Origin: Triops longicaudatus
Lineage: Eukaryota > Arthropoda > Branchiopoda > Notostraca > Triopsidae
Length of the DNA: 64,000 bases
NCBI GenBank assembly: GCA_022885665.1
Contig: JAGQDJ010000051.1
Location: 553,155 to 617,154 of the forward strand
Reading direction: 5' to 3'
Positions 51,628-63,637 of the stretch are shown here, piece by piece. The stretch's first letter is position 1. Each line of letters begins with the position of its first letter. The notes below the pieces were generated by a model, which made no database searches, was not told the origin of the DNA, and worked only from the letters and a program-made list of their open reading frames with translations. Both the position numbers and the translations under genes were made by a program.

Positions 51628-54600
51628 TTAGGACTCGTCTGGCTTGGTAATCAAATTCATTTTCTCCGCTTCCTCCAAACACGATCTGGCCAATGCAGTG
51701 ATCCTGCTAAATTCCGGAAGATCTGAAAATGCGAACAAGCAAATAGCTTATTATGCAGTAAACTACAGAACATTCCATAAATAATATTGTACAATTTAAC
51801 AATATCAGACTTCAAACGGCACACCATTTTCAAAAAATTAAACATTTTGTTCAAAGATTTTACAAGCGTTAATTTCACGTACCTTTACCCCGTTATACGT
51901 TAAATTAAACTATTTATGGGGAAAGCTAAAAAATGACAATTAAATTTAATGTTACCTATTTTGCTCAAAACCATCAATACTTCCAAAAGATCTGTCTCAA
52001 TGACCTTCTCGGCCGTTTCTTTGGAAGCTGCAATGACGTTATAGAGTACGGCAACTCCTCTGTGCTTCATGTCATGGTCATTATGCGTTGTCAAGCCGCG
52101 GAATACATCCAACCATTGCGATGACTGTAAATACACGGGAAAGTGCGATAAGAAAACCAACGCATACTAAACTCTGCAAAACTAGTAAAACTGGTTCACA
52201 AGGAAAACGACGTAAGATGGTTAACGACGGCCAGACTATGACGTCTCTTAACAGAAATTTTATAAAAAACTTGCAAACGTTAACGTCAAGGATTTCACTT
52301 ACATCGAAAACTTTCTTGCAAGCCTTGGTACTCGTCGCGGTCAAAATTGCCAAACTTCCCGCCGCAGCTTTGGCAGTTTCCGCGTCTTCATCCAAACATA
52401 GTACGACTAAGTATTTGGTCCGGTCGTTTTCACCTTCATACATTTTCACCACCTACAATTCCAGAAATTGGGTTACTTATTATTTATTCGCTACTTATTG
52501 GTCTGTTATTAAGGTATTATTCGTTATTGATTATTAAAACTTATTTATTACAATTGTTGGTACTATTTATCCAAAAATACCACGTGTACAAATTTAGTTT
52601 TCATTTTTTTTTTAGTTTTTTGTTTACGTACCTCTTCTGCAAGTAATAAGTTGGTCATGGCTTGCACCGCAGCCCGTTTGAGCATTTCGTGTCCTTCATA
52701 CATGTACGACTCAATCTTGCTGACTCCCTGTTCTTTGATAATCCTGTCCACGGCAATAAAAAAAGGTGCCAAAGTGTCACGTCACGTCAAGCTTATCCAT
52801 GTCATCTTGTTTTACCTTTTACGGGCAATGTCGAGTGTTGCCAAGTTGCACAACGCCATCAAAGCTTCAAAGTTCTCCAGAGCCGTGCACTCGAAGTGAA
52901 GTAACGACAAAAAGGGTCGAATCAACTCGCAACTCTGAGCAAAAATATAAAAATATAGGCAATCCGAGCAAATTACACAAAAAGGAGGCGAAAGAGAGAA
53001 TGGTCTTACTCGTTGGCCAGGGAACGCCACTTCAGGGTTGCTGGTGATGGCAATACGGGCCAACGCTTGAGCCGCTCGGCGTTTTCCATTATTGGTCCCT
53101 TCTAAAGCTAAGGGAATCAAGGCTTTAGCTCCACCTTGGGCGACAACAAAGCCTCGCAGGTGCTGTTGCTCACAAATGGCGTTAAATACTCGGGCGATCA
53201 ATTCCCGACTGTTCATACTTTCTGTCTTGGATAACGCGACTAAGGCGGTTGTTACGCCTTCTTTAGCTAGAACCTAATTTTGCGACAATGGAAGATTTTT
53301 TTTTAATACCAAGTAAGCGAAAAATTTAAAAAAGAGAGTAAAAGATAAGTAGAAAGTAGAAATAGCGTTTTTGTGAGGTAAAACGACGAGGGTCTTACTT
53401 CGATGCGTTTTTGAACAAAATCGGGGTCATCTAATTCGTGTTCTTCCGGGATGTGGTGTTTCGCGTACTTGGCCAATTCCAGCATCTCCGGAATGATTTC
53501 TTGTTTGTCGTACGAGTTAGTTAAATTGACTAAAGTGGTAATCACGCCATAAACGACGGACATGTCTCCTGTCTATTTTTTCCAGACGGAAAGAAGAGAA
53601 AGGAAATTCAATTTATGAAGACGAAACATCGGTAAAAGTAAGTTTCGAAGGATATCTTTAATGTGGGTACGCACTTTGGCTAATTCAATCATGGCTTGCA
53701 AAGCCGACCTGTCTTCAATAAGCTTCTCCTTCACTTCAGCATCCAAGGTCAAGTAAGAAAGACCTTCCACGGACCATTTACGCATGTCTTTATCTTTGGC
53801 GGGATTGATTAAAAACCTGTTAAGGCAAAAATAATTCGTGTTATGCATATAAATCTTCTGGTTCACTTCACAGCACGTTTTTCGTGCAAACCTTAATAAC
53901 CTTATATAATGAGTGCGTACCTACGACAAGCTTCAGCCAGTTTCATGGCTGAACCATCAGCAAAAGGTTTAATGGACGCGTCAGTGCCACCGCTACTACT
54001 TAATTTGCATAGACCCACCAAAGCTCGCACCTGAGATGACAAATCTACATTGAACATACCTCGGTTTTGTCATTTCTTTTACAGTAACTTACTTTAATGT
54101 TATCGTTTCCAGAAGCGTACAGTTTTTTGAGAATATTGGTGCCTTGGGCGATGATACCTCGCGCTTTGTCTTTCTTGTTCGCAGCAGCTATAATAGCCTC
54201 ACATGACACTTTCTATAGTAAAAAAGGAAAAGTTAAACCTTCTTTAACTTATTTTACATTCACAGAAAAGCTCAAGTGGCACTCAAAAAGGTACTCAATG
54301 TGGGTTTTAAGAATATTGACCTGTTGCAGGAAATCGCCACTGTTGGCCATGACTAAGATCATCTCCAAAATACCACTGGTGGCGATAATGGAACTGCCGA
54401 TATCGACCGGTCCCAGCAACAAGGTTGTAATAGCGGCCACGACTCGAACTTTGCTTTCCATATCCGGTTCGCGTAATTTTTCTCTATTAAGACATTACAG
54501 TGGTTATACTTCCAAGGTAATTTTTCGAAAACGTGACACAGAGACGCTTACTGGACATAGAGATCCACCTTGGCCGAAAAGCGTTCCTTGGCCTTCTCGT

Positions 54601-56576
54601 GCCACATGCCTTCATAGATGCGATGCAGACACAGCGCCACCGTCGTCCGAGTATTGTCTGTAATCTCCATAGCTGATTCATAAGGAACTTCTTTCAACTC
54701 GCTGGCAATTTCCATTAAACGTTGAATGCCTATTGGAAACATTAAACTTCAAATATTTGCACATTTTGACATGTGTGGAGTAAACTTTGCATATTTGAAA
54801 ATAATTTAAAAGACGGAGAATGATGAATAGAATTTTTCGCGTACCGTTGATGTCTACTAAGCGCTCCGCCCAATCTAGCGCACGGTGATCGCAGTTACGC
54901 ATCAATAATTCCAAAATTGCATCACGCCCGAGGGGAGTGAATGTTCGGGATGTAGAACAGTACACAAACGAGGACAAAAGAGTATCTAACTCTTTGAGAT
55001 TAGCTACAAACGCAAATACGAAACAAAAATTAACTCGTGTCGTGTCTTAGGAATCTGACTTTACCATCGCATTTTTCTTTAACAGGCTTTCGGTCTTCTT
55101 TGAGGTCCATTCCACTTAACGCATTAATAAACGTCTGTAGCAAGTATTGCGTTGCGTTAATTTGCCCCTCCTGACGGCTATTGATGAGTTCAAGAAAGAA
55201 GGGCACGCCTAATTCTCTCATCACTTCTTTCGTCTAAAAAATTAATAAATACAAAATTTATGCATTGCTTCTAACTAGTCATTTAATTTTTCTACAGACT
55301 AATCTTTTTACCTGCATTTAAAGCAAACCAACAGTTTTCATTTAACTAAAATAAACGTTGTTTACAATAAAAGGAATCATCTTAAAATGAAGCCCTAAGA
55401 AATCAAGACTGAAAAGACATTACAATATTCTATATATTTTTTTTATAGTTAACGGTATAACTTTTTATAAGTTACATTACACAAAATAATGTAGGTCTAC
55501 TTGTTTGTGTTATTTTCCTGATTAATTGAAATTCTCCCTCGATTCTTACCCGTTGTTCGCTATCTTTGCAAAGCTGGCTAATAGCTCTAATGCCATTCAG
55601 CAACACATCAGTGTTCTTCTCATTACGGGCCAAATGACCGAATTTGGTAACAAATCCTTCACTGTAGATAGCTTCAGCTCCTTTGATATGGAAAACAAGA
55701 GAAAAAATCGTTACAAATCAGTTTGAACCCCTCGTGGAAGTGGTATACTCGTTTACCAGCTTTTTCTTTCGAAAGAGCGACAATATTTCCCATGGCAGTT
55801 TCGCGCTTGTCGCTGGGCGCATTGATGTCAAACGCGTAGGAGAACATCTGCTGCACTCTGTTCATAGTCTGACTATTTTTCACGATCTGGAAGAACGACA
55901 GATGCGTCAATAGTAACGAAGAATTGTGAACTTTATAGTCTTTGCATACTCGATCTTGGACAATTTCGTGAAGACGTTTCAAAACGGGTTGAAGAGCTTT
56001 GTTGGTCGGTTCTAAGGTAAAAGCCTTCCGGGCATCACGATATGCTTCTTCAAACCTTTCGAGAGATTCTAAGGCTTGGCTTCGGCGAAAGAGCGCTTTG
56101 GGATCGTTCGGCGTTATTTCCAAAGCTTAAATAATGACCAAACATGTTAAGTTTTATATGTTTCCTAATTCATTATTTTTCCCCTATTTATTTAGACAGA
56201 AAAATCGAGCATAATTTATTTATTGAATTACTAGCTTCCGTTATACCCATTTGATTATTTTATTATTTTCTTACCAGCGTCGCACTCTTTTCGGGCTGCT
56301 TCATGATCTGAAATCTTGAGAAAAGATGCAGCTTTGTTTTTGTGTAACACAGCTTTATCTACCGAGTCATTGTCAACTAGCTTTAAAGCCTTAAAATGAA
56401 AAAAGAAAAGGTTATTGATTTTTAACAGACTAATTACTTGAAAAATTTACTTTCGTATAAAAAGAAAGTGCTTCATCCCATTTTCCTTGGTTAAAAGCCG
56501 TGTTGCCTTCTTCTTTCAGTTTCTTCCAAGCATCCTTGTTATCGGCTTCCATTGGTGACGTAGAATTCTGAACCAT
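51628..56576 (-). CDS. unc-45: UNC-45 myosin chaperone, complete, 19 exons
   Basis: Cytosolic co-chaperone that folds the myosin motor domain and binds Hsp90 through its TPR region (family knowledge). Exons in transcription order: 56576-56451, 56389-56275, 56125-55950, 55886-55757, 55680-55550, 55233-55065, 55003-54845, 54729-54552, 54483-54321, 54212-54093, 54030-53921, 53816-53675, 53572-53399, 53273-53010, 52934-52816, 52743-52632, 52452-52303, 52124-51956, 51722-51628. All phases agree and the sum is 2,802 nt (933 residues plus stop), the usual length. The N terminus has three TPR repeats (LKEEGNTAFNQGKWDEALSF; ITPNDPKALFRRSQALESL) at ~10-125. The central armadillo region carries VRALVGLCKLSSSGGTDASI and PFADGSAMKLAEACRRF. 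The C-terminal UCS domain runs from about residue 520 and includes EEHELDDPDFVQKR, RAAQALARIAITSNP and HRGVAVLYN. The first ATG is at 56576; no earlier in-frame ATG was seen. Confidence 0.95.
55887..55949 (-). other. 63-nt in-frame intron of unc-45
   Basis: GTATGC...CCAG between CGA (Arg) and ATC (Ile). It is the shortest intron found, divisible by three and free of stop codons, so reading through would add 21 residues between the TPR and central domains. Removing it restores the family spacing between the HEIVQDR and NRVQQMFSYAFD segments. Confidence 0.75.
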
Positions 56577-57226
56577 TGGGGGTGTCAAATTACTGCAACG
56601 GATCGAAGCAATGTGAAAGGTTGGCAAGGGAAGAAAAAGCGCTTAAATACAATACTGAAAAAATTTGTTACCTTTCGAAGGATATTAGAATAGGAGATCA
56701 AGTTTGATCGAAGGAGTTTTGAGACTTGTAAAAATGTAGATGTTGCAAAAACTGTCCAAGTTCTTTCGACTTTTATAGGCTTGGTCCACGCAGCGCGGTT
56801 AACTAGAATATTCACTGAAAGAGCTTTCTCGTGAAAAGAAGACTATTTTTGGATTTTCGAGGGGACAAGCAATCGTATTACTTCACATGTTAAACTGTTA
56901 TGAGTAGATGGCGACGCTGTACGGTTTGCTGTAAAAATCTTCTAGTTACGCGGATGTAGTATACCGCGTAATCCAGGACATCTTATCCGGCTGCAGCGCT
57001 ACCCGCGATGTCATTCCCCATAAGACAAACACGCAGAAAACCGCGTACTCTGAAACTGTGCCGTAGACCACTTTATCTATGTTTCAGGCACAGCGGGAAG
57101 TTTAAAAGCAAGAGTTTCTAGCATTTCCCCTTTCGCGGTTTAGGGATATGCTCAAACGAGTTTGTCTCCCTGGAAGGAAAACAAGCCGGCTGTTGATATT
57201 GTAATAAAGAATCCACGTGTGGGAAA
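56577..57226. promoter_or_regulatory. Shared divergent promoter region of unc-45 and P5CR
   Basis: 650 bases separate the two divergent start codons, so both core promoters and leaders must fit here unless there are distant non-coding exons. I saw no clear TATA box for either gene and no perfect heat-shock element; there is a GAAAGAGCTTTC inverted repeat near 56817-56828. Confidence 0.5.
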
Positions 57227-59334
57227 ATGGAGTTCTTGAAAAAAGCGAAAATTGGTTTCATAGGCGCAGGGAATATGGCACAAGCCTTGGGCAACGGAAT
57301 GATCCAAGCAGGTACATACTTCTAGTTTCTTTAATTATACGCTACTGTACTGGTATTCTTACTTTGCGTAGGATTGGTTCAAGCAGGACAGTTGTATGCC
57401 AGTGATCCCAATGAGGCCATGCTGGAAACTTGGCAAAAATGGGGGTCAAACGCAACGACAACTAACGGTATTTTTTTATCACTTTTACTTTATTCGGTTT
57501 TTTATTTTCTTTTATTTCTTATTTGGTTTTACATTTTATTTATTAATATTTTTCTTTACGATATTCTGTTGTAGATGATCTACTGAAGCAGTGCGACATC
57601 CTAATTTTCGCCGTCAAGCCTCATTTGTTTGCTACAGTTGTACAGGGCCTCCATTTTCCAGGCTCCAGGGATGTACGAGATGTACTATTCGTCTCGATTA
57701 TGAGCGGAATTACGCTAGATACTATCGAAAAGGTATAAAGTGCTCCAGAACTTTTGCTCAGACTTGTAAATATACTCAGGACCCGTGAGTTTCGATTAAG
57801 TTATCAATTGTCTACACGTCCCATGCAAAGTATTAAAATAAAACTCCTATTTTTTCGCTATAAAACAAAATAAGAGCTCAGCTTAAGCCGTCTGACTTAC
57901 GGATGCTTTACTTCTTTTCTGTTTGTTCGTGTGTAACAGCTTTTTGTATTGTTCATCAGCTCGCCATTTTTTCATTCCTCAACGAAAACCACTTCTCGAT
58001 ATTTCCAATATCTTAGCTTCACTTTCAATTGTTATCATATTTCCCTTTTACTTAACTCCTTTGAACTTTTCAGTATATCGACACTGTTTTATTAACCTTT
58101 CGAAGAATTTTAGAACAAAGCTAACCTCTTTAAGTCATTTCGTTGCTGAAAGTTGCTTTGATTGGGAATTTTTATGCTAAATTTTGCTCAAACAATGCAA
58201 ATCATTGACCAAAACGTGTGCTCGAAAGAAATTCTTGCACATAGGCTCGTTAGCGATTGCCCCAACAAGTCATGCACTTTCCTTGATCCGATCACGTACG
58301 TGCAATTTAACGTTGCGTGTGCCTTTCGCATTCTCCTCTCTTTTATGCAGGGACTCGCTGCACAATTTGCCAACGTCGTGCCGCCAGTTGTCCGCGTAAT
58401 GCCTAATACCCCCGCACTTGTTGGAGCAGGAGCTGCAGGTAATTATTTTTTTTTTAACATACAAGTGGTACTGTATTGTTAAAAAAGCATTGTACATGAA
58501 TAAACGATATTTGTACTTGACTATTTTGTTTTACGTTACAACGAACCTTTGTATAACGAACTCTGACTTATAGCGGGCGCATTTTAATGTCCCGAGGTAT
58601 GTAAACGCATAGAAAATGCGTCTGATACGACGAACTTGGGACATACCGAAGTTCGGACGCGTGATGGTTCGTTTTAACGAGATTCTACTGTATTATTTAT
58701 TTTTGTGTTGACAACTTGGTTAATAAGTAAATTTTAGGGGTTTTTCGTAGTTTCGTTGCTTTGTTTTATTTGCATTTATTTTGTCTTTCTCTTCCTCGAT
58801 AGTGTATGCACTGGGTTTGAAAGCGCGAGCGGACGATGCCCCTATTGTGGAGGCCATTTTTAAAAGTGTTGGAATTTGCCAACAAGTCTCTGAATCTCAA
58901 ATTGACGCCTTTACTGGCCTTCATGGCAGCGGGCCTGCCTATGTAATATTCTGAAATCCATTCTCATTATTTCCCTGTCTCAAACTGTATTTTTCGTACT
59001 AGATTTATCTGGCCATCGAAGCGTTATCCGACGGTGCAGTTAAAATGGGCATTGCCCGGCCAATAGCGACAAAGTTCGCTGCTCAGACTGTGATGGGATC
59101 GGCCAAAATGGTGTTAGATACCGGTACGTCAGTTATTAACATCGCAAAAAGTCAGGAACCGTACAAATAAATATACTCGCAGGTCGACACCCCGGTTCAT
59201 TGAAAGATGATGTTTGTTCGCCAGCTGGCACCACCATCGAGGGCGTGTACGCTTTAGAAAAAGCAGGATTCCGTGCTGCTTTGATCAGCGCTGTAGAAGC
59301 CGCGGCCAAAAAAGCTCAACAACAAGGATCTTAA
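57227..59334 (+). CDS. P5cr: Pyrroline-5-carboxylate reductase, complete, 7 exons
   Basis: Last step of proline synthesis: NAD(P)H-dependent reduction of pyrroline-5-carboxylate to proline. Exons: 57227-57311, 57372-57467, 57575-57732, 58351-58438, 58803-58942, 59003-59123, 59183-59334. Phases agree and the sum is 840 nt (279 residues plus stop), normal for the family. Visible signatures: Rossmann start KIGFIGAGNMAQAL at ~8-21; DILIFAVKPH; VRVMPNTPALVGAGA; FTGLHGSGPAY at the dimer domain; and HPGSLKDDVCSPAGTTIEGV, the C-terminal P5CR signature. The chosen ATG puts the glycine loop at the usual distance from the start. No obvious mitochondrial targeting peptide, so a cytosolic form is likely. 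It is divergent from unc-45 and convergent with Hdc. Confidence 0.96.
57733..58350 (+). other. Intron 3 of P5CR (618 bp)
   Basis: GT at 57733-57734 and CAG before 58351. The open frame that crosses the acceptor (from about 58162) is not an exon, because the conserved VKPH-to-VMPNTP part of the protein is complete without it. Nothing else seen. Confidence 0.6.
58521..58690. mobile_element. Degraded pogo-like miniature element in a P5CR intron
   Basis: The right end, read from the minus strand, is CAGTAGAATCTCGTTAAAAC, followed on the plus strand by TA. The left end keeps CGTTACAACGAACC but its outer bases have decayed. The interior has several CGAAC-type half repeats. About 170 bases, non-coding. 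Confidence 0.4.
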
Positions 59335-59738
59335 CCATTACCACTTATTTTCCTGGTGATGGGTAGTTTTTTGTTCTTTGTTAACCTTTTTGAGTTTTAA
59401 TAAAGTCGTTGCTAACATTGTTTTATATTGCTCGGTAAAGTTGGGGAAAAACACGACATAAATAGAATACTGATTTTTTGTTTTAACCCTTTTTTAACAT
59501 CTAGAAGTGGACTAGAATGACTGCTTAGGGTTAAGGATGCCTAAAACTTACAACTAGGATGACTAGGATAAAGCAACAAACTGGAACGTTCCATTTCACA
59601 CGAATCTTTTGGTAGCCATTTAATTAAATTTATATCTTTAGCATGAAATTAGTTCGTTGCCCTGTGAAAGGGAGAAATAATGGCTTGTCTTGTTTCACCT
59701 TTTAAAGTCTGGAAAAAAAGGGAAGTAACTCATTTTCT
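59335..59738. other. Convergent 3' region between P5CR and Hdc
   Basis: 404 bases between two facing stop codons. It holds the P5CR 3' UTR and poly(A) signal on the left and the short Hdc 3' UTR on the right; no other gene. Confidence 0.7.
59399..59404 (+). terminator. Poly(A) signal of P5CR
   Basis: AATAAA 65 bases past the P5CR stop codon, followed by GT- and T-rich sequence (GTCGTTGC, TTGTTTTAT) as expected downstream of a cleavage site. Confidence 0.7.
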
Positions 59739-59744
59739 TTTATT
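59739..59744 (-). terminator. Poly(A) hexamer overlapping the Hdc stop codon
   Basis: The minus strand reads AAATAAAA, so the TAA stop lies inside AATAAA. If used, the 3' UTR would be only about 10-30 bases. ATTAAA near 59619 on the same strand is an alternative. Confidence 0.35.
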
Positions 59745-62700
59745 TCACGAGGCCTTTGCCGCATTGTTGGCACACGTGGCCGGGTTTCAAATCCTTGTCA
59801 TTTTCTTCCGGAGAGGACGCTGCCTCCGCGTCCTCAGCTATAGCCTGAGGCCTCGCTGGCGTAAGGGTGACACGTGGCCGGGATCCGCTGTCGTCCACCG
59901 ATAGGGAGCGGTGTCGCCCTTGGCTATTGTCGCCACCTGCCGCGCTATCTATGACCATGCGTTATTACTTGACCGTTTCGTATATTTGGTATATTCTTTC
60001 TGCAGCAAATGCCCAAGTTTTCAGCCTAAGGTTTGATAATACCTTCTGAGGATTCCTCGGGGTCAGACTGGCTGTCAGCTTCCAAGATGTCTCCCTCCTG
60101 GAGAGGCGTATGATTGACGAAGGTCTGAACTAAATCCATACGCGAATCCAAAGAATATTGCTTTCCCGACATGATCATTCCCCGGACGCGGCGCCTCATG
60201 GCTGCCAAGTATGAACAAACTTTTGTTTTATTTAAACATGAACGAATAATTTGTCCCATGCTCATGTTGTTTTCTGTTAATGTACCTGGACTATCCTTAG
60301 GGTTTAAGCGATACTGTGCCAGTTTCTTGGCGAATTCATATAACACATCTTTGGTATCGAAAATAGCGGCAAAGCTACCATTGACAATCTTAGGCGACAT
60401 GGGAGCATTAGAAAGCAACAAACTGGTGCCGAAATTGGGGTTCTTACGCGTATCTAACACACAATGGAAAGTGACAGACACAAGAATTAAAGGTTTTTCA
60501 TCGAAGTCATTTTCTTCTTTTTTCCCCAATTACTCTAGGAACCATATGAAACTAGCACAGTTTGAGCGACTAACGTACCTACTAAAGGGACACGAGCGGC
60601 TTTGGGGGGAGTGCCTTCGCCTGAAGAGCTTGTTTCTTCACTGTCTTCCAATTGATCATCTCCAGCTGTGCTTAGAGGACCATGTAAAGCTTGCATAACA
60701 GTTATGACTTCCGTCGCAGTCGAGCGGATTATGTCCCAATCTCGCTTGATGTCATCCAGGGTCGTGTGAGTTGATGTTACCGTAAATCGTATGACATATT
60801 TGCCCTGTAAACACAGGAAAAAATTAAACTCACAAATCTAGAAAACTGCCCTACAGAAGAACCAAAAATGTTTCATCAAAACAATAAATATTATTTTTTG
60901 AGCAACACACATATCCGAAAGAGAACTGAATGAATAAGCACTCAATTTGCTTTAAAAACTAAAAGAAGTACTTTCATAGAAATTTGAATACGACGTTTAA
61001 AGTTTTAAGTCTTTACTGAATTACAACATTAACAATACAAGAAAGGAAAGTTAAAGTTTAATAAACGTGTCTTGCCAGTACTCCTATCCAGTTGAGTAAT
61101 AATGAAATTTAGGAAGAATGAGTGAATGTTTCGGATGGGAAAACGAGTTAGCAAAAGGTAGCTCTTTGTTTTTCCAATCCTTCTCAGGCAAATATTATCA
61201 ATCCAACACTTAAAAATGAGTTTAAGGCAGTTTGAATTCCTGACTTTTTCATACTCCTTTTTAATTCCTAAGTGCTTTTACCTTGAGTGCCGCTGGTACA
61301 GCATGGAATTTGCCGGAACTGTTGATAGTTTTCAGCAATTTCTCAGTAAGCTCATTAGCACCCTTAAGCCGGAAGACGACCATGCCCAAATGACGCGCAG
61401 CTGGGATTTCGAAACGGTTGTCTGCTTTAATAAAAGCTTCAAAACTTTGCGCTAAACTTACACCCTACAAACCATCGAAACAAAACAAGAAAAGCCCATT
61501 ATTGTTCTCCAAGTTTATTCATATCCATCAAAGCGAAACTTAATCATGTGTAACGGATGTAAGATTTTTTTGTAGTCTTACGTGTCGGATGTGTTTCTGT
61601 AATCCAGCAACGCCAAAGCTTCGCAAGACAAACCACAGCTTCAGTGCACGGAACCGTTTGCTGAGCGGGATCTGCCAATGCTGTAAGTTCCACCCCCAAA
61701 AAATGGAAACTGAGTAACTCTCGATTTCTAAGTTTTCACTGTTGACGCGCTTACCATGTAGTCAATGGCTAGACCGGAGTTCTCGTGTTGTAAGTACAAG
61801 GGATCAACATTAAAAGTGCGATGCAAAGCACCAGAATTTTTCACCCTGTGCCCGACAAAGGAGTAAAAAATCCGCAGAGAGAAAAATTATCACAAAAACG
61901 CAAATAATGAAAAGGTTTTCTTAACTAACCACATAGCAGTGCAGTCAAAATGCACCATCATCCATTTGGACGGATTAAACGCTAACGAATCTGCGAGCTC
62001 AATGCCATCCATCCAGTGACGGAATTCGGGGCAAATAAATGCCGTACCAGCATAAGCCGCGTCCACATGCAGCCATAATTCTTGCTGTTGACCTTTGAAT
62101 TGCCAAAGGGCATTAGTGCATGCTTTTCTTCAGCCATTTTAGCTTCGCATTTGAGAAACTACAAATGGTATTTGCTTACATATCTGTCCCACTGCTCTCA
62201 GCTGGTCAAAGGCGCAAGCTCCTGTGGTTCCCAAAGTGGCACAGACCTATGCATCATTAACGAAACCGAAACCTTTTGAATAGCACGTAACAGTTGTAAC
62301 GCAATTGCCAAATCAAGCACACATATGCAAGACAAAGCAAAACGCATTAAAAAAGAGGGATGAATACTAAGCCCCCAGTGACATGACATTATCAGTTTAA
62401 TAATGAGGTCCTCAGAGACTTTTCTTGTCCCAGAAATAAGAGTATCGGCCCTACTGCTGCAGTAATAGGACTAGCCGCCCAAAGATCGTTTTGCAACGAA
62501 AAAGTTACAACACACGGGTTGTCAGCCCTCAGTAGGCTATCTTAGTACTGCTACCCACGTTCTTCTACGGTGGCAGTCCTATCAAATTGACAAACAGTTC
62601 CCAATAAAACCCGGTACAAAGGACATTAATATGTGGCTCATTTGTCATGCAGCCTTTTTCCCGTGTCCTATTATGTCTGCGGAGCCTTTTCACACACTAA

Positions 62701-63637
62701 CAACCGTCTGATTTCTTATCAAAGTTAGACAAGGCACAAAAGAAGGCTTTTCAGAACTCCGAGTGAGTAAGATATGCAATATGGTGGGCATGTCATAAGA
62801 AATAAATGGCATGCCCTTGTAGGGGTAACACTCACACGATGTTCTTCCCCTCTTTTAAATTTTTGACATTTTCTACCTTACACCTATAAAAAAAATCACA
62901 CGTTATTTAAAAAGAAAAAAAATCTATTCTGTTTGGTAGAAAGTTACAAACGGATGGTGGAAAACTTCCTTTTTGCAAGATGACTCGAAGTTTAGATTAT
63001 AATTGCTTAAAAGTGAAATATTTGCTCTGATGAATGTTTCATTCAAACTATTGTCGAATAGATTCCATGGTGTTCTCACCAAAACTGTAAAGTTTGTTTT
63101 TCTTGGTGGGCAGAAATTAGAGGTTTGGCATTTTCCATGTGTCTGTGTCGTGAGATTTAAGCTAGGCACTTAGTTTCCCTTCTGCTCAGTCGTTTTTCAC
63201 GCTCGGTTAGACTATTCAAAGCTAAGGAGCTGGAAAAACATGGGAGACAGACTGTCCTGTATTGTATACCACATGTTAAAAGATGCAAACAGTGAAACAA
63301 ACATGAGCTGTTTGCGTTATGCAACAGGAAAGACCCTGTATTAAGTAAACTTTAATCGTTTTTATCCGCTTAAAGGAGTATTAATTTATCAAATAGTACT
63401 TGATAAATACGGCTCTCAAAACTATTCCGTCCTAACAGTTTACGGAATTCATACGAAAGCAGGGAAGAATACAACGATCATGCGTTTACTTACATAAAAT
63501 GGAATGAGGCCTTTTTCCCTGTCCCTCAGTATCGCTTCAAGGAGTCGGTCGCCCCGCATACTCAAATTCGCGTCGCTTTCAATGTAACGCATCTTCACCA
63601 GGCCGATCAAACCCGCCTTTTCCACCGAACTGTGCGC
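59740..63637 (-). CDS. Hdc: Histidine decarboxylase, 3' ten exons (5' part off the window)
   Basis: PLP enzyme making histamine, the arthropod photoreceptor and mechanosensory transmitter (family knowledge). Exons in transcription order: 63637-63494, 62246-62180, 62092-61930, 61845-61755, 61680-61582, 61464-61282, 60804-60579, 60453-60286, 60201-60043, 59948-59740, all in phase. Visible: AHSSVEKAGLIGLVKMRYI; VCATLGTTGACAFD; HVDAAYAGTAF with the cofactor-ring Asp; NPSKWMMVHFDC with the Schiff-base Lys; HWQIPLSKRFRALK, where Ser rather than Gly marks histidine over DOPA decarboxylase; and IPAARHLGMVVFRL. The last four exons encode a long C-terminal extension of over 200 residues (SPKIVNGSFAAI, MRRRVRGMIMSGKQYSLDSR) like that of insect Hdc, ending in HVCQQCGKGL. 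The first exons, with the start and N-terminal domain, lie to the right of 64000. Confidence 0.94.
62247..63493 (-). other. Hdc intron (1.25 kb)
   Basis: GT at 63493-63492 and TAG before 62246, joining phase 0 between LIPFY and VCATLGTT. AT-rich; no exon or RNA gene recognised. Confidence 0.65.

Noticed and set aside
54097..54663. 188-codon plus-strand frame
   Set aside because: It is antisense to several verified unc-45 exons and includes their introns.
58162..58482. 106-codon frame across P5CR exon 4
   Set aside because: Only 58351-58438 is conserved enzyme sequence; the upstream part lacks homology and the phase of the preceding exon requires the acceptor at 58350.
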